Shown here one piece after another: positions 24,258 to 32,733 of a stretch of DNA of 38,359 bases. Both the position numbers and the translations under genes were made by a program. The stretch's first letter is position 1. Each line of letters opens with the position of its first letter. This DNA is from Rhizobium rhizogenes NBRC 13257 (GTDB taxonomy: Bacteria > Pseudomonadota > Alphaproteobacteria > Rhizobiales > Rhizobiaceae): the NCBI RefSeq assembly GCF_000696095.1, contig NZ_BAYX01000031.1:1-38359 (forward strand), written 5' to 3'. The notes beneath the pieces are model-generated. The model was given only the letters and a program-made list of their open reading frames with translations. It ran no database searches and had not been told where the DNA came from.

Positions 24258-25352
24258 CTATTCCCCAAACGGAAGCTCAATGTCTTCGCGGTTTTTCTTT
24301 GCCCCCTCGATCAGGACCATCTTGAACCGCTCGGCATCTTCTGCCGGCAACATTCCCACCCCGGTTCGAACACCTTCCTGCCACGCAGGCCCGCGCTCCC
24401 ACGCTTCGTTGTAGACAAGCGCCAAGTCGGCAGATCGCCTCGTCTGCTGTAGGGCTTCAAAGAGCAGCGCGGCTTGACGAACATCCTTCTCTCGCTTCGC
24501 CGGTCCCTGCCCGTCAGTGTGCCGGCGGCTGGCGACTATAAGCTTGTGGATCGCATACCTGGATGGATCCGGGACGACGACTGGGATACCGCTTCGGTGG
24601 AGCAGCATTGTCCTGACAGGTTCCTTGATGAGGAAATCGAGAAAGCGTAGTGGATCCGCGCTGGCGCCGCCGAGGGCGGGCATCTTGGCCGGCTGGTCGA
24701 TGTAGTCGTCCGAACCACGGTTTGACGTCAGGAATTCAACCTTGTAGCCGTCGGCATTCTGAAACGCCGACGAGGCCGCGGATCCCGATCGATGGAGAAC
24801 TGGCCGGAAGCTGGCGTCGACGCTTTGCAGCAATTCAACGATCGGCGGCAAGCTGTCTTCAACTTCCCGGCTGATGGCATAGTCCTGGGCGATGTCCGCA
24901 TCGCCGGTCAGGATTGCAGCCATGGGAAGGCGGACGCCCAGCAGTCCTGAATAGCACTGAAAGGCCACTGTGCCGATGAGAACACCGCGGAGCCGAAAAA
25001 GACCGCCGTCGGCAAGAGCCTCGACGATGTCGCCCGACATGGCGTCAGGAGCGATCATCCCGCCTTCGCGGGTCAGGGTGTTGACCATGCGCCTGCGGGC
25101 GCGTAGATCGTCCTTGTCCCGCTTATGGTCAGTTACGCGCTGCGCGATATCCGGATCGTCAGCAGGGCCGACGTAACGACGTTTCGTACCACCATGTCCA
25201 TCCGGGATGTCGAAGTACCAGTACTTGCGCCCCTTGATGTTCGCCGGGGTGAACCGACCCTCCGGAGGGAAATCGGCCGTCCAGGCGGCGTCAAGCGAAC
25301 GCTGACCTAGCTCGGCGAGCATCGTCTGATACATGAGGTCGATCGACTTCAT
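24258..25352 (-). CDS. GSU2403-type nucleotidyltransferase-fold protein
   Basis: A 364-residue protein resembling the GSU2403/NTP_transf_8 group. The nucleotidyltransferase core is seen as VLIGTVAFQCYSGLLGVRL followed by TGDADIAQD, with the DxD at 151 and 153. A conserved SRYAIHKLIVASRR segment lies in the C-terminal half. An N-terminal region (to about 120) with DGHGGTKRRYVGP is shared with relatives. Members are mostly uncharacterised; some relatives of the fold act as toxins (MenA/AbiEii-like), but no clear antitoxin is next to it. The start ATG 25352 has GGAG nine bases upstream. A 31-base dyad lies just before it. Function unknown; a defence or toxin-antitoxin role is only a possibility. 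Confidence 0.65.
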   Translation of the reverse strand: MKSIDLMYQTMLAELGQRSLDAAWTADFPPEGRFTPANIKGRKYWYFDIPDGHGGTKRRYVGPADDPDIAQRVTDHKRDKDDLRARRRMVNTLTREGGMIAPDAMSGDIVEALADGGLFRLRGVLIGTVAFQCYSGLLGVRLPMAAILTGDADIAQDYAISREVEDSLPPIVELLQSVDASFRPVLHRSGSAASSAFQNADGYKVEFLTSNRGSDDYIDQPAKMPALGGASADPLRFLDFLIKEPVRTMLLHRSGIPVVVPDPSRYAIHKLIVASRRHTDGQGPAKREKDVRQAALLFEALQQTRRSADLALVYNEAWERGPAWQEGVRTGVGMLPAEDAERFKMVLIEGAKKNREDIELPFGE

Positions 25353-25357
25353 AGGCG

Positions 25358-25567
25358 CTACTCCGCGTTATACTGTTTCTCAAAAACAGTATAACGGTCG
25401 AGAGGATGGGTAGCAAGATTGGATGCTAGCCCTATCGCCTTGAACGGAATACGAACCGTGGGCAACTTTCCCAGGACGCCTAAGTGCTTGGGCCAGTTAA
25501 AACAATAGGAATGGCGGATTGAGCCAAGCGATAGCTGTATCTCTCGCCGCAGAGAACAGGGCGACAC
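25358..25567 (-). other. Possible gene remnant before the nucleotidyltransferase gene
   Basis: A frame of 69 codons from a GTG at 25567, open further upstream for about 9 codons, ends in TAG 5 bases before the next gene. Its tail (ATHPLDRYTVFEKQYNAE) is encoded by the 31-base dyad. It has no ATG and I recognise no family. It may be the 3' end of a lost upstream partner gene, or chance. The close spacing is the only argument for it. Confidence 0.2.
25366..25396. promoter_or_regulatory. 31-base perfect dyad upstream of the nucleotidyltransferase gene
   Basis: CGTTATACTGTTT, loop of 5, AAACAGTATAACG. The dyad starts 14 bases before the ATG at 25352. It could be an operator overlapping a promoter (TATACT is -10-like) or a hairpin in the leader that controls translation. 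It contains TACTGT and ACAGTA spaced by 9. Confidence 0.6.
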
Positions 25568-26158
25568 AAGCAGTGTTTCAATGTCACGGGACGCTCATGG
25601 GTTCGCGCGAGGCCTCTGTGACCTGAAACGCTGCGGTATGGAAGAAACGCCTGCCCCCGGATCAGGCGGAGCCGGAACTGATATCGTCGCGGACCGATCT
25701 GAAGTTCAATCCTACTCAGTCGGCATTTACCTCGCTGCTGTAGCATCCTCCTTGGTACGCTGGAAATAGCCATCGACGACAAAGCCGGCGAAGCATGCGG
25801 CATAGTCGATATGAGGGGTATGGCGAGCACCGCTGCATGGACGAAAGCCGAGGCTAGCTTGGACGATACAATTAAGACCTTCTCGACGCTATACCGATTG
25901 ATGACGAGGATAGCACTGAGCCCAGCGCATCAAAGACCCGCATGTCGAAATGGCGTCCTCTGATTTTCGCCGAAGTTTGACCACGTTTTCCATTTGCGGC
26001 GGCCGATCCGTAGTTTGCCGGATTGTTCGACAAGCAAGAGACCTAAGCAGCCGACCGCACTAACGTGAATCGGTCCCGAGTGATCGATTCACGAATGTCA
26101 GTGGCGGCGAGCTTCCGGTCTTTGCAGTTCGCCGGTATGAGCACGCAGCCGGGGGCCA
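25568..26158. other. Gap with no recognisable gene
   Basis: About 590 bases between the nucleotidyltransferase region and the glycosyltransferase gene. Short frames on both strands are interrupted and match nothing I know. It may contain decayed sequence at the edge of the biosynthetic cluster. Confidence 0.5.
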
Positions 26159-27487
26159 CTACCCGCTACTCCGCTGACGTAGAATTGTCGCAAGAAGCTG
26201 TCTTTTGCGCTCGGAAGAACGAGGAACTTCCTCACCCGAAACTACCGAGGAAATTCCATCGACGTACCGGCCGAAATCGGCAGGCAAGTTATACTCCGAG
26301 TTGCCCACCATTGCCTCGATGGCTTCACAAAACTTGTCAGCTGCATCGCCGTCGCATGCACGGTGAGACAAAGCCTCACAACGCATTTTGAATTCGGGCG
26401 TGAGCAGCCGCAATATCGACGCGGAAATCTGGGACGGGTCCCACAAAGCGGGCGGGAAAAATTCCGCCACACCAAGCTCGGAGAGCCGAAAGGCGTTGTC
26501 GGGACGATCAGCATAGTACGGAAGGATCAGTTGCGGAACACCTGCTCGAACGGCCTCGCTCAACGTTCCTATTCCGCCATGATGAATGACGGCGCTGACA
26601 TAAGGCATCATTTCCGCTATTGGCAAATATCTGAATAGGTGCACGTTTTCATTCAGGTGTGCAGGTAGTAGCTCATCGTGCTGCGCTACCAAAATTGCCG
26701 CACGCCCCAATCTCTGGCACGCATCCTGCGCGACCTGGTAGAATTCCGGCTTGACCATCTTGCTGGTGCCGGCGGTTATCAGAACCGGTTTCGTTCCCTT
26801 TGCAAGAAGCAAGCGAACGTCCTCGGGTAATGTTTGATTGCGTTCCTCAAATTGAACTGGAAAGTCCAACGTGAGCAGCGAATTCGGCCAATCCGGTTGG
26901 CGAGGCGCAAACCACTCCGGCCACATGCCCAGTATCCTTTTGGGTGAACACATCCATCCGGTCCAGCTTTGGATATCGCCGAGGCCAATTTCAGCTCTGG
27001 CACCATTAACTTCATGCGCCATTATCCTGCCGAACAACTCCTCATGAAGCGACAGGTGCGAAAGATAATTCGGGGCCAGCATAACCGAAGCGACCGGTAG
27101 CTGATGCTTCTCTGCCGCTATCAGGGCAGAAACGCTGGAGCGATGGCGGCCAATCACAACTGTATCTCCGGGGATTGCGTATTCGCGTATCTTCTCGTAC
27201 TCCGAAATGATATTGGCGCGTCCATGATATTTTTTCGAGAATCGAATTGTATCTTCGATGTGCATTATCGGATCGCTGAGCAATGCCAGGTCGTTGGTCA
27301 TGCTGGCCCAAGCCTCTGCGGTGTCCAACGACGTAAACTGCAAATCCGCGTTCAACGCCTCATGCTCGTAAACCTGATGGGTAAACAGGCGAACGCGATG
27401 ACCTCTGCGGCGTAACAATATCCCCATTCGTACGAACGGAATGACATCGCCGCCTGTCCAGTGTGTGACCAATAGAATGTTTGCCAT
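26159..27487 (-). CDS. GT1-family (GT-B fold) glycosyltransferase
   Basis: A 442-residue glycosyltransferase of the UGT/macrolide-glycosyltransferase type. The N-terminus MANILLVTHWTGGDVIPFVR is the acceptor-domain start with the usual small-molecule pattern. The C-terminal donor site is clear: VSAVIHHGGIGTLSEAVRAG, then VPQLILPYYADRPDNAFRL, the bacterial form of the PSPG region with HHGG and a final D. GT1 enzymes glycosylate small acceptors with nucleotide sugars. The start ATG 27487 follows GAGGTAGGA and is 10 bases after the NRPS stop, so it belongs to that operon. Its acceptor is probably the product or an intermediate of the cluster; the sugar is unknown. Confidence 0.88.
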   Translation of the reverse strand: MANILLVTHWTGGDVIPFVRMGILLRRRGHRVRLFTHQVYEHEALNADLQFTSLDTAEAWASMTNDLALLSDPIMHIEDTIRFSKKYHGRANIISEYEKIREYAIPGDTVVIGRHRSSVSALIAAEKHQLPVASVMLAPNYLSHLSLHEELFGRIMAHEVNGARAEIGLGDIQSWTGWMCSPKRILGMWPEWFAPRQPDWPNSLLTLDFPVQFEERNQTLPEDVRLLLAKGTKPVLITAGTSKMVKPEFYQVAQDACQRLGRAAILVAQHDELLPAHLNENVHLFRYLPIAEMMPYVSAVIHHGGIGTLSEAVRAGVPQLILPYYADRPDNAFRLSELGVAEFFPPALWDPSQISASILRLLTPEFKMRCEALSHRACDGDAADKFCEAIEAMVGNSEYNLPADFGRYVDGISSVVSGEEVPRSSERKRQLLATILRQRSSG

Positions 27488-27497
27488 TCGTCCTACC

Positions 27498-29378
27498 TCA
27501 CACAGCTTTTGCTTTGAGGAACTCGTCCAGTTCCTCGCTGCTAAGTGTCTCGAGGACGCCAAGGGCCGCCTTGATGTCGTCGTCGCTAGCCTCCATCATC
27601 ACCCTCTCCTCAACCAGGGATACGATTTCAGCGATGGTCTGCCCGTTTCGCAGAACTTCGATCAAAGAAAGATCGATGTTGAATGTGCGATTCAGACGAT
27701 GGACCATGGCGTTGATCAGAAGCGAATGACCGCCAAGCTCGATAAAGCTTTCGTGGATCCCGATGCCCTCCAGACGCAGGAGCTCTTCCCAAATTGCTGC
27801 GACCTCGCGTTCCAGCGGAGTTGAGGGAGGTACGATATTGCGCGTCGATCCTCTATCGACGTGTCTTTCAGCAAGTGCTTTTCTGTCCACCTTACCATTG
27901 AGGGTGAGAGGGAATGAGGCCACCAGCTCATACCGAATTGGGACCATATATTCCGGCAGAGTTTTCGAAAGCCCGCTACGAAGTTCCGTCGCGGATACAG
28001 CATCTTGCGAAGACATATAGAACGCCATCAAAAACCGGTCCGTTGACGAATTTTCTTTTAGTACGACGACCGCACGCTGCACATTCGGCAATCCCTCAAG
28101 TGCGGCTTCGATTTCGCCTAACTCGATACGGTAGCCTCTTAACTTTACCTGGGAGTCCGATCGGCCGAGGCACTCGATCCTCCCGTCAGGATAAAGTCTC
28201 CCGAGATCACCCGTCCGGTAGATCCGGACGGTCGAGCCATCTTCGGTTTTTTGATTGAGGAAGCGCTCTTTCGTCAGTTCGGGCTTGCCGAGATATCCGA
28301 TCGCCAGCCCAAGTCCTCCGATGTAAATCTCACCAACCTCGCCCGCTTTAACCGGCGCTAAGTGCTCGTCGAGAATTTGAATATCTGTGTTATCGATCGC
28401 CCGGCCTATGGACACCACGCCTTCACCGGCAGTGACCCGCGCGACTGTCGACCAAATTGTCGTCTCGGTCGGGCCATACATGTTCCAAACGGAGTCGCAT
28501 CGGCGCAGGAGACTATTGGCAAGTTCACGTGGCATGGCTTCGCCCCCGCAAAGCGCCTTCAATCCAGGCTTGCCCGTCCAGCCTGCATCGATCATGAGCA
28601 ACCACGTTGCAGGCGTCGCCTGCATTATGGTGATGTCAAAATCCCTAAGCATTTGGGCGAGGCGTTTTCCATCCATAACGTCGTTCTCGTCAGCGATGAC
28701 GACGGTCGCTCCGCCATAGAGGGGAAGAAACATCTCCAGGCCGGAGATATCGAAAAAGAGGGTCGTGACCGACAGGAGCCGATCCCATGCGTTTATGCCC
28801 GGGACACGGTGCATCGAGTCGATAAAATTGTCCAACGCCCGTCTCGGGATTTCAACTCCCTTCGGATTTCCCGTCGAGCCGGACGTATAGAGCACGTATG
28901 CCCGATCAAGGGGCTGCGAGCAGCTCGCAACACCACTGCCGTCCTGCATCAATATGGATGGCATCTGCGATTCTAAAAACAGCGTTGGCGTTTCGCGCTG
29001 CATGATCCGTTCACGAAGTGAATTCTCCGACAGCAGCAGATCAAGCCGGGAATCCCTCAACACATAGGCTATACGGTCGCTGGGAAATGTGGGGTCTATC
29101 GGCACGTAGGCCGCCCCCGATTTAAGTATTCCCAGAAGACACACTAGTGTGTCAGGTCGTCTCTCCATCAATACGCCGACCAGGCTACCTCGACCAATGT
29201 TCATGGTCTTGAGCCATCGGGCTATTTTGTTCGAACGCTCATCAAGCTCAGCATAGGTCAGTACCTGCTGCTTGTAGCAAATTGCGGCTGACGTCGGTGA
29301 CGTCTGAGCCCAGGTGGAAATCTGGCTGTAGAAATTCTGCCCGTTCGGCAGGCGAACGGGATCGATGGTGCTTTCCAT
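27498..29378 (-). CDS. NRPS adenylation-carrier didomain, predicted glycine-activating
   Basis: A 626-residue A-PCP protein. Adenylation core motifs are in order: YVLYTSGSTGNPKG (161-174), FFDISGLEMF (208-217), NMYGPTETTIW (299-309), YRTGDLGRL (388-395), VKLRGYRIELGEIE and NGKVDRKAL with the catalytic Lys at 497. The carrier domain follows with FIELGGHSLL, the phosphopantetheine Ser at 552. Taking the ten specificity positions by alignment to PheA gives D210, I211, L214, Q253, L276, G278, M300, I308, W309, K497, one residue off the classic glycine code DILQLGLIWK. There is no condensation or thioesterase domain in this chain; the condensation domain is the separate gene just upstream. A helical C-terminal tail of about 40 residues may be a docking element. 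Confidence 0.92.
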   Translation of the reverse strand: MESTIDPVRLPNGQNFYSQISTWAQTSPTSAAICYKQQVLTYAELDERSNKIARWLKTMNIGRGSLVGVLMERRPDTLVCLLGILKSGAAYVPIDPTFPSDRIAYVLRDSRLDLLLSENSLRERIMQRETPTLFLESQMPSILMQDGSGVASCSQPLDRAYVLYTSGSTGNPKGVEIPRRALDNFIDSMHRVPGINAWDRLLSVTTLFFDISGLEMFLPLYGGATVVIADENDVMDGKRLAQMLRDFDITIMQATPATWLLMIDAGWTGKPGLKALCGGEAMPRELANSLLRRCDSVWNMYGPTETTIWSTVARVTAGEGVVSIGRAIDNTDIQILDEHLAPVKAGEVGEIYIGGLGLAIGYLGKPELTKERFLNQKTEDGSTVRIYRTGDLGRLYPDGRIECLGRSDSQVKLRGYRIELGEIEAALEGLPNVQRAVVVLKENSSTDRFLMAFYMSSQDAVSATELRSGLSKTLPEYMVPIRYELVASFPLTLNGKVDRKALAERHVDRGSTRNIVPPSTPLEREVAAIWEELLRLEGIGIHESFIELGGHSLLINAMVHRLNRTFNIDLSLIEVLRNGQTIAEIVSLVEERVMMEASDDDIKAALGVLETLSSEELDEFLKAKAV

Positions 29379-29429
29379 AGGTGGACACCTCCATACTGTG
29401 CTTCAGCGATGTGTGTGGAAATCCCAGAG

Positions 29430-30938
29430 CTAGCGACGCGTTATCTCGATATCGCGCAATCTGTACTGACTTAGATCATTACAATTCCCCATGAGGGTAA
29501 GAATATTTCTAAGGTCAGCAGCGACGCCCCTGACAGTTTCTTCTTTGAAGAGGTCCGCATTATATTCGAACCTCGCGCGTGACCCGCTATTTTTGTCGTG
29601 AAATACGAACAACGAAAGGTCAAATTGTGAGGAGCGCCTTTCTATATTGAAAGGCGTCACCGTGAGACCGCGCAGCATTTGCGGGTCGTTCTGAGGAAAC
29701 TGCTGTTGGAAGACGAACATCATCTGGAAGAGCGGCGAATATGCGGGATTCCGATTGGTCGTCAGCGTTAAAAACAGGTCCTGAGAAGGGACTTCCGAAT
29801 GACGATAGGCAGCCAACGCCACGGATTTTACTTTGTTTGCCACGTCGAGAAGGCTGTCCTCCGCGTCCAGAGCAACCCGGTAGAGCAGCATGTTCGAGAA
29901 ATCGGCGACCATGTCTGCCAGCTCCTCGGCATTCCTCTGTGACATGGGCGATCCGACGACCAGGTCATATTCACCCGTGTATCGGTGCGCCAGAACGTAG
30001 AACGCCGACAGGTACACCATGAAAAGGGATGCACCTATCTCCTTGCCCAACGCCTCCAATCGATTTTCAACCGAGTTCGGAATATCAAGGTAGATCTCCG
30101 ATCCGGTATAGGTCTGGATTGCCGGTCTGGGGAAATCAGCCGGTAGCGTTAACTTTGGATTGTAGTTCAGCAGCTGGCTGCGCCAGTAGGCAATCCTGCT
30201 GTCTCTGATCGGCGCGTAAGAGGCCCGCTGGAGTTCTGCGTAATCGCCGCACTGTGCCACATGGTCGGGTAAATCCGGTCGGTGACCGAGTGCGAAGGAC
30301 GAATAGAATTCGCAAAGTTCCCTAACAAACACACTCAAGCCGATCGCATCGACCAAAATGTGATGCAAACACCACCACAGCACGTGCTTGTCGTCATCGA
30401 GCCGAACGACAAGGAAGCGCAGCGGAGGGCTAACGGCGAATTCAAATATCTCGAACGATCGTTCGTGAAGGATAGCGGCGACCCTCTCGGTACGATCATC
30501 CTCGTGCGCCCCCTCGATGGTGACGATCGGCAAGTCGAACGAAGACGGAGGCAGGACACATTGCATCGGTGTGCCATCCACGTCATCGAAGATCGTCCGG
30601 AGGTTTTCATGGCGGTCGATGATCGCCTCGATGGCCCGCTCCAGTGCTCTGACGTCGAGCGGCCCCTCGATCATGTAGGCAGACGATATGTTTAGCGCCG
30701 CGCAGTCAGGCTGGAGCTTCTTAAGGAACCAAAATTCCTCCTGGTTGAGCGTAAGCGGAAACCAGTTTTTGCCTTGTTGACGCGGCCGGCTCCGCGTCAA
30801 CGGTTTATCACTGAGATTGCTTCTCCTGGTTCTGGCCAGCAGAAGCAGGAGCATTGCAGCTTTGTCCGACGTGTGTCCCTGAAGGGGCCTCTTATAAGAG
30901 TAGACGTCGGCGCTTGTATCGACATTCTCTTCTAGCAC
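29430..30938 (-). CDS. Free-standing NRPS condensation domain
   Basis: A 502-residue condensation-domain protein. Family blocks are present: LTLNQEEFWFLKKLQP (C1, from 62), RHENLRTIF (109-117), the catalytic LHHILVDAIG (191-200), YDLVVGSPMSQRNAEELADM and PLFQMMFVFQQ. The HHxxxDG motif ends in DA: both His and Asp are kept but the final Gly is Ala 198, an uncommon change that leaves the catalytic base. About 58 residues precede the domain, longer than usual. The GTG start at 30938 has AGGAGA upstream; the preceding TS-like gene ends 38 bases before. It should couple the glycyl carrier downstream with an amine, hydroxyl or other donor; the partner is unknown. It might accept a non-carrier-bound nucleophile. 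Confidence 0.88.
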   Translation of the reverse strand: MLEENVDTSADVYSYKRPLQGHTSDKAAMLLLLLARTRRSNLSDKPLTRSRPRQQGKNWFPLTLNQEEFWFLKKLQPDCAALNISSAYMIEGPLDVRALERAIEAIIDRHENLRTIFDDVDGTPMQCVLPPSSFDLPIVTIEGAHEDDRTERVAAILHERSFEIFEFAVSPPLRFLVVRLDDDKHVLWWCLHHILVDAIGLSVFVRELCEFYSSFALGHRPDLPDHVAQCGDYAELQRASYAPIRDSRIAYWRSQLLNYNPKLTLPADFPRPAIQTYTGSEIYLDIPNSVENRLEALGKEIGASLFMVYLSAFYVLAHRYTGEYDLVVGSPMSQRNAEELADMVADFSNMLLYRVALDAEDSLLDVANKVKSVALAAYRHSEVPSQDLFLTLTTNRNPAYSPLFQMMFVFQQQFPQNDPQMLRGLTVTPFNIERRSSQFDLSLFVFHDKNSGSRARFEYNADLFKEETVRGVAADLRNILTLMGNCNDLSQYRLRDIEITRR

Positions 30939-30976
30939 GGGATTCTCCTACCAGCGTGATCGAGAAATACGTGGCG

Positions 30977-32056
30977 CTATGCCAATACGCGTTGCGGGGT
31001 CCTCACCCGTTGTGTTCGCCAGTAGTATTCGAAGAAGTCGTTTTCCTCCTGGCGCAACTGAGACAGATCCCATCGGCCGTACTTCCGGGAAAAGAATTCG
31101 ATTGCGGCGATCTTGAAGTCGTTCATGGGAAGCTTGTTTACGAAGTAGGCGATCTCCTCCTCCGCAGCACCCCGCGTATATCTGTTGTAGATGTAGAGCA
31201 ACTGCAGAGAATTCCGCAGCAATTCGTCTTCGATCGACAGTACGTCGGTGATGGCCATCCTTTCGCCATGAATTCTGATCCGCTCCTCAATCGAAAACCA
31301 ATCGTGAAGGGCGCGATCGAAGTCGGCCAACGGCGTATTGAACTTTGGGTGCCCTATGCCGAATTCATAGAGCGTCTTGTTGCCGAAATTATCCAGGATC
31401 TGGTCGATCGTCTTGTAGTGACGTTTGTAGACGTGAATTGTCCCGACAAACCACGACAGCGTGCCCGCCTGGGTTCCGGTCCAAACGGCCATCATTTCCT
31501 GAAGGATCGACCATTCGAAACTGTTGATCCCGCCGAAGCCCCAGACAGCATCGTTGGCGCGAACGGTGACATTCAGGTGGAGACGACCGTCACGAATTAA
31601 GAAGTGCAGCCAATTGTTGCACGGCACGTCCTTGGTTTCGACATAGTCGCTCTTGGGATCGAAGATTGTCATAACCGCGCGCTTTGTATTCGGGTCAGCA
31701 CGCAACAGCGAAGCAACTTGCTGGAACTGATCAACGCCATACCAATTGCGCAGACGTGGGCCGTACGCCGCTCTCCAGGTTTTCCCATCGTCCGAAAAAT
31801 CACTGGCGCGGGGAAGATAGTGGGTCAGGTAGCCGAGGTCATTTCTCCCACCCAAAACCCAGAACGTTTCGGCGATCAAGGCGAAGATGTTATTGTTTCG
31901 GTGAGGCGTGACAATAACTCGCTCAAGTGGACTTTTGATCCGCAACAGCTGCGAAAGGACCTCGACCTGTTCATTTCCCCGGGTGACTACGGGAGAGCCG
32001 TTGTCACGGATGTTCCTCAATACGTTGATGAGGGAATAGGTTACATTCTTTTCCAT
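30977..32056 (-). CDS. Thymidylate-synthase-like enzyme, candidate pyrimidine C5-modifying enzyme
   Basis: A 359-residue member of the thymidylate synthase/dCMP hydroxymethylase superfamily. Catalytic Cys 146 is in DVPCNNW, where true synthases have PPCH, so the next residue is Asn instead of His. Phosphate-binding Arg 166 (VRANDAVWG), Asp 169, the pyrimidine-binding Asn 178 (GGINSFEW), and the sugar-contacting His 208 and Tyr 210 (IHVYKRH) are kept. Asn at 178 favours a uracil base over cytosine. From about residue 270 there is a C-terminal extension of some 90 residues not found in normal synthases (about 265 residues). It overlaps the DNPH1-like gene by 16 bases. The reaction may be C5-hydroxymethylation or methylation of a pyrimidine nucleotide; which one is inference. 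Confidence 0.8.
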   Translation of the reverse strand: MEKNVTYSLINVLRNIRDNGSPVVTRGNEQVEVLSQLLRIKSPLERVIVTPHRNNNIFALIAETFWVLGGRNDLGYLTHYLPRASDFSDDGKTWRAAYGPRLRNWYGVDQFQQVASLLRADPNTKRAVMTIFDPKSDYVETKDVPCNNWLHFLIRDGRLHLNVTVRANDAVWGFGGINSFEWSILQEMMAVWTGTQAGTLSWFVGTIHVYKRHYKTIDQILDNFGNKTLYEFGIGHPKFNTPLADFDRALHDWFSIEERIRIHGERMAITDVLSIEDELLRNSLQLLYIYNRYTRGAAEEEIAYFVNKLPMNDFKIAAIEFFSRKYGRWDLSQLRQEENDFFEYYWRTQRVRTPQRVLA

Positions 32057-32484
32057 GAGCCTTCCTCCATAATGTAGTCGAGATTTGAGAGAGCAACGTC
32101 GATATCCGAGTAGTCGAAAACAAATATCCCATCGGATCCCCTAACCATGGCCGATAGCTGAGTGCCTTCGGTCGTTCGGAAGAGCGCGATGACCGGGATC
32201 TTGCGCTCAACGGCCGCAGCGATTTCATAGCCGACGCCCAGGCTGGGCACGGTAACCTCCGCCACGACGAGCTGAGAGCTTCTCAGCCACTGCAGGTCTC
32301 TCTGACAAATATACCGGTCCGGAAGTTGTTTTTGGCCTTCTACCGATAGGCTGTAATCGCCGACATGCTCCGTAAGAACATCACCGTAGCGCTTGAGACG
32401 ACCAATTATTCGGGAGTACAGTTCGACATCTTTTCTTCCACCCCGTATCGATCCTGCGAAGTATATGTTGGTTCGTTCTTCCAT
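32041..32484 (-). CDS. DNPH1/Rcl-like nucleotide N-glycosidase
   Basis: A 147-residue protein very close in pattern to mammalian DNPH1 (Rcl), 2'-deoxynucleoside 5'-phosphate N-hydrolase, of the nucleoside deoxyribosyltransferase superfamily. The known active-site residues of Rcl all have counterparts: Tyr 8 and Ser 12 in IYFAGSIRGGRKD, Asp 63 in QRDLQWL, Ser 81 and Glu 87 in PSLGVGYE, and Ser 111 in SAMVRG. It should release a free base from a nucleoside monophosphate. Human DNPH1 acts on 5-hydroxymethyl-dUMP, and related MilB/BlsM enzymes free cytosine bases in peptidyl-nucleoside pathways. ATG 32484 follows TTGGAGGA at 8 bases; the frame to 32562 is not supported. It heads the operon and overlaps the TS-like gene. 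Confidence 0.85.
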   Translation of the reverse strand: MEERTNIYFAGSIRGGRKDVELYSRIIGRLKRYGDVLTEHVGDYSLSVEGQKQLPDRYICQRDLQWLRSSQLVVAEVTVPSLGVGYEIAAAVERKIPVIALFRTTEGTQLSAMVRGSDGIFVFDYSDIDVALSNLDYIMEEGSWKRM

Positions 32485-32675
32485 ATTCCGTCCTCCAAGA
32501 AATACATTTGTTCTGTTCCATTGCCGAAAGACGATTTGAAATTGGCAATAGGTAAGCGTCATCGTCCGCGTTTCTTCGCGGCGAGGATTTCGTAGGTGCG
32601 TTGCTTTAATTGAAATCGATGCGTTAGAGGTGAGAGCGTCCGTTAACGCCTTGCATTCCGAGGTACACTACTCCA

Positions 32676-32719
32676 ATGGTTGTATGTAATTTGCATATAC
32701 ACTTATAAATTACAACCAT
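32676..32719. promoter_or_regulatory. Inverted repeat in the cluster promoter region
   Basis: ATGGTTGTA (32676-32684) and TACAACCAT (32711-32719) are perfectly complementary. The pairing extends with ATTT/AAAT if a 4-base TGTA duplication in the left arm is allowed. It sits about 190 bases before the operon start on the minus strand. It could be an operator for the adjacent LysR protein or another regulator. Confidence 0.45.
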
Positions 32720-32733
32720 GGATTCGTAGGGGT

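Noticed and set aside
25371..25391. LexA-like box TACTGT and ACAGTA.
   Set aside because: The spacing is 9 instead of 8 bases, and alphaproteobacterial LexA normally binds GTTC-N7-GTTC. It is explained by the larger dyad.
30977..32484. Phage-type DNA hypermodification genes (hydroxymethylase plus helpers).
   Set aside because: No phage structural, polymerase or packaging genes nearby; the neighbours are NRPS, glycosyltransferase and exporter genes, and the hydrolase would release bases rather than supply DNA precursors.
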